NCBI RefSeq assembly: GCF_008728515.1 | Contig: NC_044986.1 | Span: 51,882,855 to 51,946,854, forward strand | From: Papio anubis | Taxonomy: Eukaryota; Chordata; Mammalia; Primates; Cercopithecidae | Length of the DNA stretch: 64,000 nt | Direction of reading: 5' to 3' | Shown: positions 1 through 11,353 of the stretch, piece after piece | How positions within the stretch are numbered: position 1 is the stretch's first letter | How the letters are laid out: each line of letters opens with the position of its first letter | Translations under genes and position numbers: made by a program | The notes under the pieces: generated by a model | What the model saw: only the letters and a program-made list of their open reading frames with translations | What the model was told of the DNA's origin: nothing | The model's database searches: none

Positions 1-1150
1 TGCTAAATATTTAAAAATATATACAAGTTTTAATTTTCTTTCTTCTTTGAGTCATTGTCACGCAATTGATTTTTATTTTTTACCTATTTTTTTCTCAGAA
101 AAATGAGTAGAATTGGGTTTTGCCTTTCTTAAATTGCTTTTCCTTTCAGTTGACTATGTAGGTTCCATAGATTTTATTGTTGCGTACAGCTGATTTCTCC
201 TTATGTAAGAAAGGCGTAGAGCTATCATCATTTAAGTGATTTCCAGGTTATGCCTTATTACTGACAGGAATGAATAGTGTACTAAATTATGAAGCATATA
301 CTTGTTAACTGCTTTTATTATTTCTAATTCAAGAGGCCTTTTTTGTTTGTAACCGATTCATGAGGTACTATGGTAAAAAATATGGAAAATGAATAAGACG
401 GGAAAAAATCCTGAGTATTTCAGACAGAACTTCAAAGACTGACTACATGCTTCTCATTCTACAGTGTGGGGAATTCAGATTTATAAATATGTTCAGCAGA
501 GATTCCATTCTGGGAATAGATTCATGCTCAATAACTCATAATAATGAATGATAATATATAGAGAAAATTAATTTACACCTTACAATGGAGGTTGTGCAAA
601 TTTGAAACATAAGTCTCTGTCCCTCAGTAGATGCCTGAATTTAAAAATGTGATATATAACTAACATTTTAAGTCATTTTAACCACTCAAGCATTTATCAA
701 GATTCAGAGAAACTTGAGGTCTTATTTCAGCATCAAGTATTTGCTTGCCCAACAGAAATAATTTACTGGCGCTAAAGTGTTGGAAAATGAGATTTTAACC
801 AAAGTTTGTCTGATCCCCAAAACATAGGACAGTTCATTATTCCACATTGTCTTTAAAACGAGAGTGCAAGGTGTTCAGTTATGGTATCTGCTTCCCAATG
901 CAATTACATTATTGCATGCCAGACTTCATGCAGACCATGAAAGGACACCTGATAAACTGAAAAGAATACCTTTAAAGATAAGTAAATAATCATGTCTGTT
1001 AAGGAGAATCCTTCCTTCAAAAAATGCTGGTTAAACAATGTTAAAGACCTGCTTTTCAATATTCCAGACCTATTCTTCGATATCCCTTAAAACTCCACAC
1101 AAATGGCATTTTGCCAATGCATCTGATTGAAATATTGTATTTATAAAACA
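1..1150. other. AT-rich sequence, nothing recognised
   Basis: Both strands were read for Alu, L1, L2, MIR, LTR and coding signatures and nothing convincing was seen. No long open frame is present. It is probably unique or very old decayed sequence. Confidence 0.5.
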
Positions 1151-1154
1151 ACAT

Positions 1155-2970
1155 AATTTCTAATTTTTATAGATTTGGGGATACATGTATAGATTTGTTA
1201 CAGGGATATATTGTGCAGTGCTGAGATTTGGTCTCTTAGTGTACCCATGACCTCAATAGTGAACAGTTCTCAGTAGGTAATTTTTAACCCTCATTTCCCT
1301 ACCACCCTCCCCTCTTTTGGATTCTCCAGTGTCTATTACTTCCCTATGTATGTCCATGTTTACCCACTGTTTAGCTCCCACTTACAAGTGAGTACAAGTG
1401 ATATTTGGTTTTCAATTTTTGAGTTACTTATATTCCTGAGTTACTTAAAATAAGGGCCTCCAGCTCCATCCATGTTGTTGCAAAAGACATGATTTCATTA
1501 TTTTTTGTGGCTGCATAGTATTCCATGGTGTGTATATAACACATTTTAAAATCCAGTCACCTATTGAGGGACACAGGTTGATTTTATAAGTTTGTTATGA
1601 TGAATAGTGCTCCAATAAACATAGAAGTGCAGATGGCTTTTTGATATAATGTTTACTATTACTTTGGGTAGATACCCAGTAGTAAGGTTGCTGGGTAAAA
1701 TGGTGTAAATATTTTTAGTTCTTTGAGAAATATCCATACTGTTTTCCATACAGACAATACTAATTTACATTCCCATCAACAGTGTATAAGCATTCTCTGT
1801 TCCTCATAGCCTCACTAGCATCTGTTGTTTTCTAACTTTTTATGTAATAGCCATTGTGACTGGTGTACTACTGTATCGCACTTCGGTTTTCATTTGCATT
1901 TCTCTGATGATGAGTGATGTGGAGAATTTTTTCATATGTTTGTTGGTCACTCGTATGTCTTATTTTGAGAAATGTCTATTTATGACCTTTGGCTTCTTTT
2001 TGATAGGTTTATTTGATTTTCTTTTCTTGAGTTAATTGAATTTATCCTAGATTCTGCATATTTGTACCTTCTCAGATGCATAGTTTGCAAGTATTATCTC
2101 TCATTCAGGAGGTTGTCTATTTACTATGTTAATTATTTCTTTTGATGGGCAGATGTCATTTAGTTTAACTGGGTATGCAGAAACTTTTTAGTTTGATTAA
2201 GTCCAATTTGTCTATTTTTATTTTTGTTGCATTTGCTTTTGAGATCTTAGTCATAAAGATGTTACCTAGACCAATGTCCTGAAGAGTGTTTTCTAGGTTT
2301 TCTTTGGGGATTTTTATAGTTTCAGGTCTTACATTTAAGCCTTTAATCCACTGTGAGTTAATTCTGTATATGGTAGGAATTAGGGATCTCGTTTAATTCT
2401 GCCATATATGGCTATTCAATTTCCCCAGCACTGTTTACTACATAGGGTATCTTTTTCCACTGCACATTTTTTTTTCTTTGATGAAAGTCAGTTGGTTGTA
2501 GGTGTGTGGCTTTATTTCTGGATTCTCTATTCTGTTACATTGATCTATGTGTCTATGCTAATATTAGTGCAATGCTGTTTTGGTTACTATAGCCATGTAA
2601 TACAATTTAAAGTCAGCTAATGTGTTACATCAAGCTTTGTTCTTTTTGCTTATGATTTCTCTGGCTCTTTACGTTCTTTTTCGGTTCCATATGAATTTTA
2701 GGATTGTTTTTCCTAATTCTATGAACAATAGCATTGGTAATTTGACAGGAATTGCCTTGAATCTGTAAATTGCTTTAAGCAGTATGGTCATTTCAATAAT
2801 ATATCCTTTTGATAACTGAGCATGGGATTTTTTTTTTTTCATTTGTTTGTGTCATCTACAATTTCAGCAGTGTTTTGTAGTACACATTGAAGAGCTCTTT
2901 CATTTCCTTGGTTAAATGTATTCCTATGCATTTTATTTTATTTCGTGGCTATTATAAATAGAATTGAGTT
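1155..2970 (-). mobile_element. Old L1 LINE, antisense, 3' UTR and ORF2 C-terminal part (first half)
   Basis: Read on the plus strand, this is the reverse complement of an L1 3' end running into ORF2. It begins with the L1 3' UTR words (gggatacatgtatag, gtttgttacagg), then the GCTGCATAGTATTCCATGG segment near 1511, and then the segment 'tttaatccactgtgagttaattctg' type text near 2340. Divergence and the 3' UTR style suggest an L1PB/L1MA-age element rather than a young L1PA. It is interrupted at 2971 by a younger L1 and resumes at 3590. The short frames on either strand here are stop-riddled shadows of L1 and encode nothing intact. Confidence 0.88.
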
Positions 2971-3589
2971 TTTTTTATTATACTCTAAGTTCTAGGATAC
3001 ATGTGCAGAATGTGCAGGTTTGTTACATAAGCATCCACATCCCATGGTGGTTTGCTGCACCCATCAACCAGTCATCTACATTAGGTATTTCTCCTAATAC
3101 CCCCACCGCTGACAGGCCCCAATGTGTGATATTCCCTTCCTTGTGTCCATGTGCTCTCATTGTTCAACTCCCACTATGAGTGAGAACATGCGGTGTTTGG
3201 TTTTCTGTTCCTGTGTTAGTTTGCTGAGAATGATGGTTTGCAGCTTCATCCATGTCCCTGCAAAGGTCATAAACTCATCCTTTTTTATGTCTACATAGTA
3301 TTCCTTGGTGTGTATGTGCTACATTTTCTTTATCCAATCTATCATTGATGGGCATTTGAGTTGGTTCCAAGTCTTTGCTATTGTGAACAGTGTTGCAATA
3401 AACATACCTGTGCATGTGTCTTTATAGTACAATTATTTGTAATCTTTATAATCCTTTGGGTATATACCTAGTAGTGGGATTGCTGGGTCAAATGGTATTT
3501 CTGGTTCTAGATCGTTAAGGAATCACCACACTGTCTTCCACAATGGTTGAACTAATTTACACTCCCACCAACAGTGTAACAGCATTTCT
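2971..3589 (-). mobile_element. Younger 5'-truncated L1 (L1PA-type 3' end) nested in the old L1
   Basis: About 620 bases of antisense L1 3' end: a poly-T start (reverse-strand tail), then 'ctaagttctaggatacatg', 'ggtttgctgcacccatcaac', 'gagaacatgcggtgtttggt' and the terminal ORF2 segment 'ggattgctgggtcaaatgg'. It is less diverged than its host element. A 17-base target-site duplication, 14 of 17 identical, flanks it (2954-2970 and 3590-3606), and the old L1 text continues across it. This shows a separate later insertion by target-primed reverse transcription. Confidence 0.88.
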
Positions 3590-4565
3590 ATAATTAGGGT
3601 TGAGTTCTTGGTTTTGTTCTAAGATTTAATGATCTTGTTTTATGGAAATGCTACTGATTTTTACATGTTGATTTTGTATCCTGAAGTCATCATTTTCAAG
3701 TTTAAGAGTCTTTTAGAGGAGTCTTTAGGGTTTTCTAGGTATAAGATTATGTCATCGGTAGAATGAGAGAACTTTATTTCATCTTTTCCAACTTTGGTGC
3801 CTTTTATTTCTTTCTCTTGCCTGTTTGCACTAGCTAGGACTTCCAATACTACATTGAATAGGAGTAGTGAAAAGGGGCATTTTGTCTTGTTCTAGTTCTT
3901 CAGGAAAATGCTTCAACTTTTCCCCATTTAGTGTGATGTTGGTTGTGGCTTTGTCATACATGACTTTAATTATTTTGAGGTATGTTCCTCTGAGACCTAG
4001 ACTGTTGAGGGTTTTTACAATGAATATACTTTGGATTTTATTTAATGCATTCTCTGCATCTATTGAGATGATCATATGGTTTTCGTTTTAAATTCTGTTT
4101 ATGTGGTGAATCATGTGGATTCATATGCATATGTTGGGCCATCCTTGCATCCCTAGAATAAAACCCATTTGATCATGTATTATCTTTTTGATGTTTTGTT
4201 AGATTTGGTTTGTTAGTATTTTACTGAGTTTGTTAGTGTTTTGCTGAGTTTTGCATCTGTGTTCATCAGGGTTATTGGTCTGTAATTTTCTTTTCATGTG
4301 TGTGTACTTGCCTAATTTTGATATTAGAGTAACGTTGGTTTTGTAAAATGAATTTGGGAGGAATTCCTCCTCCTGATTTTTGGGAATAATTTCAGTAAAT
4401 TTGATAACAGCTCTTCACTGTACATCTGTTAAAATTTGGTTGTGAATCTGTCTGGTTCTGGGCTTGTTTTTTCAGGGAAAAAAAGAATTTTTTAAAAATT
4501 ACTGCTTCAGTTTTATTACTCATTATTGGTTTGCTCAGGATGTCTGTTTCTGACCTTAATTTGCT
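3590..4565 (-). mobile_element. Old L1 LINE, antisense, ORF2 reverse-transcriptase region (second half)
   Basis: Continuation of the element that starts at 1155, after the nested insertion. It covers the antisense reverse-transcriptase part of ORF2 and fades out after the 'ggtctgtaattttcttttc' region and the segment ending near 4560 ('ttggtttgctcaggatg'). The 5' portion (ORF1, 5' UTR and endonuclease) is missing, so the element is 5'-truncated. Confidence 0.85.
3661..4075 (-). pseudogene. Broken L1 ORF2 reverse-transcriptase fragment
   Basis: Two overlapping minus-strand frames (3830-4075 and 3661-3846) together read through the L1 reverse-transcriptase core. The first contains IDAENALNKIQ, the position of the usual DAEKAFDKI motif. 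It also has ILNGEKL-like text (ITLNGEKLKHF). The second contains EIKGTKVGKDEIKFS and then STDDIILYLENPKDS, which corresponds to the FADD catalytic box with the leading residues altered. A frameshift separates the two frames near 3835, and the changed FADD surroundings plus further stops make this non-functional. Confidence 0.85.
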
Positions 4566-5090
4566 TTACTAAGTTGTACTCTCTGGTACTTCAGGTGATG
4601 GGTTGGTCTGTAGAATGCCCAGTGACCTGAGTACCCTGTTCAGTCCAAAGTCAGGAGGACAAAGCTGGGCAGAGTCACACCAGTGAGCTTTCCCATAAAT
4701 GTCCCAATGACAAGTGTAGGCACCAGTCCTCTTGGGGCTGGCTGGAGGAAATCCCTGAGGTCACCTTGGAAGGAGGAAGTCAGCACCAAATTCATTTTAT
4801 CTAAAAATGTTTTTGTTTAAAGCAATTTATCTTTCCTCTGAAACACCTGTGGAATCTGAATATCTCTAATACCTTTAGTTACACTGTAGTCCTTAACATC
4901 ATCTCCACTAATTCTATAATCTTCATAATCATTCATGACTTGAACAACCGCCTGTGTTACTTATGATGTAGCTCCCTACATAAGGCCTTGAATATTCAAT
5001 ACTGGATTGCTGAATCAATGAAAGCATTAACCAACTGGAACATTGATATTTGTAAGATGGTACTATTCTTTATATATTCTTACTATATGG
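4566..5090. other. Unassigned, locally GC-richer stretch
   Basis: From about 4585 to 4790 the base composition is clearly richer in G and C than the flanks ('ccagtgacctgagtaccctg', 'gggctggctggaggaaatcc'). That is typical of an old LTR or DNA-transposon remnant, but I could not assign a family. The rest is AT-rich and featureless. Confidence 0.4.
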
Positions 5091-5103
5091 CATTGTTGTT
5101 AAC

Positions 5104-5401
5104 TTTTTTTTTTTTTCCCAATAAAGAGTCTCTGTTGCCCAGGCTGGAGTGCAGCGGTGCAATCTCAGCGCACTGCAAGCCTTGCCTCCTGGGTTAACGC
5201 CATTCTCCTGTCTCAGCCTCCCGAGTAGCTGGGACTACAGGCGCCCGCCACCATGCCTGGCTAATTTTTTGTATTTTTAGTAGAGATAAGATGGGATTTT
5301 ACCATGTTAGCCAGGATGATCTCGATCTCCTGATCTCGTGATCCACCTGCCTCAGCCTTCCAAAGTGCTGGGATTACAGGCGTGAGCCACCGAGCCTGGC
5401 C
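5104..5401 (-). mobile_element. AluY, antisense
   Basis: Full-length Alu in reverse orientation: poly-T, both monomers, and the terminal 'gtgagccaccgagcctggcc'. AluY-type words include 'aacgccattctcctg' and 'ccaggatgatctcgatctcctg'. An imperfect target-site duplication (ttgttgttaac / ttgtcattaac) flanks it. The frame at 4988-5197 merely reads into this Alu. Confidence 0.93.
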
Positions 5402-5412
5402 TTGTCATTAAC

Positions 5413-7170
5413 TTTTTTAAATCAACATTTTATTTTTTAAAAATATCATATGAAATTTAGAAGTCTGCTGCTTTCTGCAATTATTTCAGTGCTTTACTTT
5501 TTTCCTCTTAGCCTCTTACCTCACCCATCAATCCTGCTGTAATCAGATTAAGTGTTGTCTGGCTACACATCCCAACGTACAATAAATGTTAACATCTCAC
5601 AGATATTCAGCAACTTCTGACAACATATTAAAATGACAAAACACAATCATTTTTGTCTGCATTCTAAAAGTCACTTTATATAATTGAATTGTAGAAATAA
5701 AAGTGAAAACACGTTCAGTACGTGTTATGTCAAAGAAATGTAGAGAAATTTAATGAGTATTTGACAGTACTTTCAAAGAAACTTTACTATGATTCAGAGA
5801 AAATGTTTACTATTTGGACATAGACCTAAATGAAATACTCCCTTTTTCGATGCCTGCTCTTAATCCTATGTCATGTCACCATTGTTATCAAAACAGCACT
5901 TATTTATTGCTCATCCAGAAAAAGATACAATTAACATTGACACCTTAAAATATACATCCTTTATTTTGTACAATAAATTTTGCAAAATATGCATTACTTC
6001 TTTTATGCCAATGGTTTCTGAATTCAAACTAGTAATGTGTAATTTTAATGACATTTGAGCCGTCAAAATAACAAACATTTAATATAAATATTGAAGCTGC
6101 TGCTAGAACCCTAAAACAAAGGATTGCTATAGTGGAATAATTTTCAAAACTCAGATAATAGATATAATACCATACACAGATCAAAAAACAACATTTGAAA
6201 ATTTTTTCTTGGAAAACAGGGAGGATGTATACATATATGTAAGAAAATATTTTCACAGGATAAATCTAAGGTTGACAGTCATAAAGAAGGCTATGTAAAC
6301 AATCACTTTTATTAAAACCGAGGCTTTAGATGTTAAAGGTGAGAAATAAAGATGGAAGTATCATATAATTTATGACCATAATGCAATATCACATAAAAGC
6401 TGTATATGAAAGATAAAATTATTGTGTAAAAAGAACTAATTACAATTTAATTTTACCAAGTTTAAAATGAGATTCCAATTTAGTCATTACTAATTTATTG
6501 TTTTTTGATTTATTTCAAAGCAAAAGGGGTTAAAAATCCCTACATTGCCTCTTCATAGAAAGGTTGTACATCCCCAACTCAATATATAGGGAAATGTTTT
6601 TAGGCTATATAAAAGCAAGATATTAACTTTTATTTCTCAAATAGCAAATGAATAAATATATATATAGTGCTACCATCATTCAGTAGCAATTTCAAGAATT
6701 AAAATGTAAGCATAGCTATCTATAAACTTTTTGCTTATTTTCTTTCAAGTAGTCTGAGGTAATTTTACAAATAGCATATTTTTCCTAATAATTTGCATTC
6801 GCTGAAAGAATTTTGAATAACATTTGTAGTATTGTTACATTCTATTGTTGTCTTGACATATTTCTGATCATGTGAAATCTAACATAGAATATGCAAATCA
6901 ATTAAATCTAAAATTTCTGTATTTACTGCGAGAAAAACAAAATTATTTCTCTGAAAATATTTACAATGCTGACCGAATGAGTACTATTTTCATTAAAATA
7001 AAATCAGTTTTCTGCTGCTGTTTATAACAGAGAAACCGGTAATAAGCTAGATCTGCCATAAACAAGTGAGAAACTAGGTAAACCACTTTCTGATATTATA
7101 CAAGAGACATTGAATGATGGGAGCCATTGATGAAACAGAAAGTTATATGGTGAGTCCAAGGATAATTTCA
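5413..7170. other. AT-rich sequence, nothing recognised
   Basis: No repeat family or coding signal was identified on either strand. Open frames of about 60-75 codons here are at chance level for this composition. Confidence 0.5.
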
Positions 7171-7174
7171 ACTT

Positions 7175-8109
7175 TTAAAAGGTTTATTTTTTGTTTAACA
7201 CACAATAATGGTACAAGCTTATGGAGTATGTTGTGATATCTCTAACATGTATACATTGTATAATGATAGAGTCAGGTTAATTAGGTTATCAATTACCTCA
7301 AACATTTATCATTTCTTTGTGGTAAGACCATTCAAAATCTTCTCTTCTAGATATTTTGAAATGTACCATATAATATTGTTAACTATATTCACCCTACTTT
7401 GTAATAGAATACCAGGTCTTATTATTCCTATCTGTCTGTAATTTTTCACCTCTGACTAATTCTGGTAACCACTATGCTACTCTTTATTTCTTTGGGACCA
7501 GATTTTTAAATTTTGCAACTGTGTGAGATTACGTGGTGTTTGTCTCTCTGTGCTGCCTTATTTCACTTAACATTATGTCCTCTGAGTTTATCTAGGTTGC
7601 TGCAAATGACAGGATTTTATTCCTTTTTGTGACTGAACAGTGTTTCACTGTGTGTTTGTGTGTGTACATACATATACATGTGTATGTATATATGTATACA
7701 CATATACATATGTGTGTGTGTGTGTGTGTATTTTTATACATTCATTCATTGATGGACAATTAGGTTGCTCCATAGCTTGGCTATTGTTAATAGTGCTGCA
7801 ATAAACATGGAAGTCCAGATATCTCTTTGCCATAATGATTTCATCTCCTTTGGATAAACACACAATAATAGGATTGCAGGATCCATATGGTAGTTCTACT
7901 TTTAATTTTTTGAAAATCACTATACTGTTTCTCATAATGGAAATAATAATTTACATTCCTACCAATAGTATATGAGTTATTATTTCTCCATATTCATACC
8001 AGCATTTGTTATTTTTTTGTCTTTTTTGATTTGAATAATAGCCATTTGTATAAATGTGAAGTGATATTTTGTTGTGGTTTTGAAATTTATCTCCCTGATG
8101 ATTAGTGAC
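7175..8109 (-). mobile_element. Old L1M LINE 3' end, antisense
   Basis: The reverse complement of an L1M 3' UTR and ORF2 end. It contains 'gtatacattgtataatgat' and 'atattcaccctactttgtaat' text of the 3' UTR, then 'ttcacttaacattatgtcctc', 'gttgctgcaaatgacagga', 'ttgatggacaattaggttg', 'gctattgttaatagtgctgc' and 'ggattgcaggatccatatgg'. It stops abruptly at 8109, where LTR sequence begins, so it was cut by a later insertion or rearrangement. A TG/TA microsatellite has expanded inside it. Confidence 0.85.
7650..7731. repeat. TG/TATG microsatellite within L1M
   Basis: Imperfect alternation of tg, ta and ca units, ending in an uninterrupted run of about 10 TG units (7711-7729). It lies at the position where the L1 consensus has the 'tattccattgtgtatata' segment, which often expands this way. 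Confidence 0.85.
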
Positions 8110-8235
8110 TGATATGGTTTGGGCCTTTGTCCCCACCTAAATCTCATCTTGAATTGTGATAATCCCCACATGTCAAGGGCAGGGCAAAGTGGAGATAATT
8201 GAATTATGGGGACAATTTTTCTTGTGTCTGTTGAT
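8110..8235 (+). mobile_element. Truncated MaLR LTR (THE1/MST type), 5' part only
   Basis: Starts with the characteristic LTR opening 'tgatatggtttgg', followed by 'gtccccacctaaatctcatc', 'ttgaattgtgataatcccca' and 'ggagataattgaattatgggg'. The match to the THE1/MST 5' third fades after about 8220, and the rest of the LTR, including its polyadenylation region, is absent. Confidence 0.75.
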
Positions 8236-9365
8236 GTCTGTACATCTAGTGGAACAGTCACCTTTTGTTATATTTTAGAGTAGCTTTCATGGGTAAAAAT
8301 TTTCACCTGCAGATGTGTCTTAGGGTGTCATTTAGGTAAGGTAGATTGCCTAGGTTCCAGGTGGGCACAGTATTGTAGTCTCCATGCAGTTTATTCAGCT
8401 GTAGTCATCAATGCCTGTGAGTGCCTCAATTGCCTAAGCAGCAGGAGCTTGTAGCTTCTTAGACACAGCCTCCATGCTAGGCTGATTCACAGGTCAAGTG
8501 TGGGTAGGAGCTGTTTGGTTATTTGATCAGGCATGGCTTGTCCATTGAGGGTGAATGTACCAGGCTGTTCTGGGGGATGGACAGTAGTGAACACTGGTGG
8601 CAGAGAAAGGAGAACTTCACACATGAAGAGAAATCTGAGTGGCACACTGCAGCATCCACTAGTACCAAAGGATCCTGCTGCTACATGACAATTGTACTAT
8701 TAGGTGGCTCTGAAGAAGAGCAGAAGGGAAATGTTACCAAAAGGCAGAGTTGCAGGCAATGCCCTTGAATATCCACTTTCTTTGGAAAGAGAAATTGTCA
8801 GCAATTAGAACAATATATGGATACAGTGGTAATGGTGACAGACTTGGTTGGTTGACTAGAGTTCTGAAATGGGAGAGACAGACAATTAGGAGGAGGAGGA
8901 ATGGAAAAATAGCACATGGCATGGGTGGACACGTTAAGTGGGGAAGAAAACATAAAGATCTTTGCTTATTGATACCTTCTAGAAAGCAATCACCAGGAAG
9001 AGATACTAAACGACCAGAATGAGTTGTCTAGTAAGTTTCAACTGTCATACCTTACTGCAGTACTGAATGCATGAGTAGTAATTGTAGACAGTAGACATCA
9101 AGACTATGTATGGGCCCAACATTATGGGTTTCCCTTAACCAAGGGCTCGAAAAAAACAGCTGCTGATGTCCTTTACTTGAGAAAATCAATCAGTTACTTA
9201 GAGGCAAGTTGATTATATTGAAACTGTTTCACACTGAAAGGAGTAGTAATTCATGTTGCCCCAAAATCTGCACAAATTCAGGGTATGGTTTTGTCTTTCC
9301 TTCATATAAGACTTCAGTTAGTACACGTATCTGGCGACTCAACAAAATGTTCATTCTAGGTTGAA
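8236..9365 (+). pseudogene. Decayed endogenous retrovirus pol remnant (RNase H to integrase)
   Basis: Plus-strand frames at 8523-8768 and 8750-9022 are offset from each other. The second contains ELQAMPLN-like text (QAMPLNIHFLWKEK), then GWLTRVLKWERQ and KWGRKHKDLCLL, the layout of the C-terminal RNase H and tether region of a retroviral Pol. Further on, near 9275-9320, the translation GYGFVFPSYKTS fits the start of an integrase core. Frameshifts and stops occur throughout, and no gag, env or matching LTR pair is visible, so it cannot make protein. The family looks gamma-like (ERV1), but that is an inference. It abuts a MaLR LTR fragment of a different class, so the two are not parts of one provirus. 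Confidence 0.6.
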
Positions 9366-10730
9366 TGACTTGGAGGCAATGCCTTGTAAAGATTATAAAA
9401 CCGATATAAATGACTATCGTGTCCTGTTGTGACTCAAAATGGTAGAACGCATAGATGAGAAAATAAAGAAATAGAAGTGGGTTTATTGACTATCCCCTTC
9501 AATGATCCACTAGTGCATTTTTTAAATAAACATAGGCATTGAGTCAATTTCCAGGAACTTATCACTTTTGTCATGTTTATAAAGTTTTGTCATTGCAGTT
9601 TGGAGAGAGATTTTGCCAAGCTCCTCACAGAAATGCCACTCTGCTTCTACATTTCTTAAGGAAAATTGTTTTGAAACTACATTTTTGTAAACAACCAAAC
9701 TATCAATCAAATGTGAAGGCAAAATGAAGACTTTTAAAAGGTATTTATAGAAGAAATGTTTTATCCACAAACTCTAAGCAAATTACTTGGTGATGAATTC
9801 AAGAAACACAAAGGATTACATTTAGAAAGAAGACATAAGGTACAATGAATACAACTGAAGAGAGGTGTGGGAAAATAATGATGAATCATGAATGGATAAA
9901 TCTGTGGAAAGCCTCGGAAAGTAACAAATCTAGACCAGAAATGAATGTGAGAGGTGGTGGAGAGAAGGATCTGTGCAGAGAATATAGTATGACACGGATT
10001 TGTTAAATTTAAGGATATGTCAAAGGAAAGCAGCATAAAAAGAGAAATGTATGTGCAAACTTAAGGATCAACAAAACTAAACAAGAATAATATATATTAC
10101 CAGGTATCATTTCACATTACAATAAAACTCTGATAACAATAATATAAAAAGGTATTTATTTTCAATGTTGACAGTTCAATTGTATACAAAATTAGAAAAG
10201 ATAACTATCTATGTTAGATTTGGGGAAGAAGTATTGCATGAGAGCTAAGATAATTATTAACAAAAATAATAGATTTATTTTATAATTATTAGAATAAAAT
10301 TAATGCTTCAGGGATATTACTTATTGATGGGAGGAACTAAAAATAATATTTTGGGAGGAAAGGAATGGAAGTCAAGGAAAATATGTGTCACTTAACTAAA
10401 TCTACATCAAAATAATTTGTCCACTCTCCACATTCAAATAACAACCAAAAAAAACCCCAACAAATTACAGAAGCATAAACCAGAATATACACTTAAAAGA
10501 ACTAAATGCGTATTCTGGGGAGTGGAACTGGGAATCAGGTAGAGTGGGCAAAAGATTGGTACATTTTACTATAAGGCTTTTTGTATTTGCTATTGGAGTA
10601 TTACGTTTTCAAAAATGTGAACACATGCTTTAATAACTACAATTGTAAAGCAACCAAAATTAACTAAATTTAGAAGAGGTATGCTGTCTAAAAAATATAT
10701 CAATGAATGTTAAAATTATGTCTCAGATTA
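9366..10730. other. AT-rich sequence, nothing recognised
   Basis: The first 150 bases may still belong to the pol remnant. The remainder shows no repeat signature I can name and no coding signal. A minus-strand open frame of 91 codons at 9761-10036 has no recognisable motif. Confidence 0.4.
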
Positions 10731-10732
10731 TT

Positions 10733-10843
10733 CTAGCGGTTAGGAGCACAGTGCTTGAAACCACGCTACCGATGGTGAATCCAGGTTCTGCCATTTAATG
10801 GTGTGACTATGTTCACATCATGTTAAATAAGTTATTGCAGTGA
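10733..10843 (+). mobile_element. MIR SINE, sense, followed by a poly-A run
   Basis: The order of segments follows the MIR core: 'gcggttaggagcacagtgct', then 'atccaggttctgccattta', 'tgtgactatgttcacatcatg' and 'ttaaataagtta'. An A-run of about 17 bases follows at 10848-10864; MIRs do not normally end this way, so the run is probably a later expansion. Confidence 0.7.
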
Positions 10844-11063
10844 GTAAAAAAAAAAAAAAAACACAAATATAAGAGATTTAGAAAAAGAAAGAGAATGATT
10901 TAAAAGCAAAAGATTTAAAACAAATTGCTATTGCTAAATAATAATTTATTTATTATTACACGTGACACTGGTCACGTGTGTATCGTTATTTATCCTATCA
11001 TCCTATTCCTTCTATTAAGAGTTTTTGTGTCTACTGTTATTGAAGGATGTTTCCTAGTGATTT

Positions 11064-11353
11064 TTTTTTTTGAGGTGGAGTCTCGCTCCCTTGCCCCAGC
11101 TGGAGTACAGTGTTGCCATCTCCACTCACTGCAACCTCTACCTTCCAGGTTCAAGGGATTCTCCCACCTCAGCCTTCTGAGAGGCAGGGATTATAGGCGC
11201 CCGCCACGATACCCAGCTAAATTTTGTAGTTTTAGTAAAGATGGGGTTTCACCATGTTGGCCAGGCTGTTCTCGAACTCCTGACCTCAAGTGATCTGCCC
11301 ACCTTGGCTTCCCAAAGTGCTGGGATTACAGGTGTGAGTCACCATGCATGGCG
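11064..11353 (-). mobile_element. AluS-type, antisense
   Basis: Full-length reverse Alu, from 'tgaggtggagtctcgctccc' to 'gggattacaggtgtgagtca'. An imperfect target-site duplication flanks it (ttcctagtgattttt / ttccagtgattttt). The 122-codon plus-strand frame at 10925-11293 reads through antisense Alu and is not a gene. Confidence 0.93.

Noticed and set aside
10848..10864. A17 run after a MIR considered as a processed pseudogene tail
   Set aside because: No AATAAA at a suitable distance; the upstream sequence is a MIR, so a simple A-run expansion is more likely.
10925..11293. 122-codon plus-strand frame
   Set aside because: The second half is a translation of antisense Alu (familiar RSLAPAGVQ-type text) and the first half is AT-rich unique sequence.
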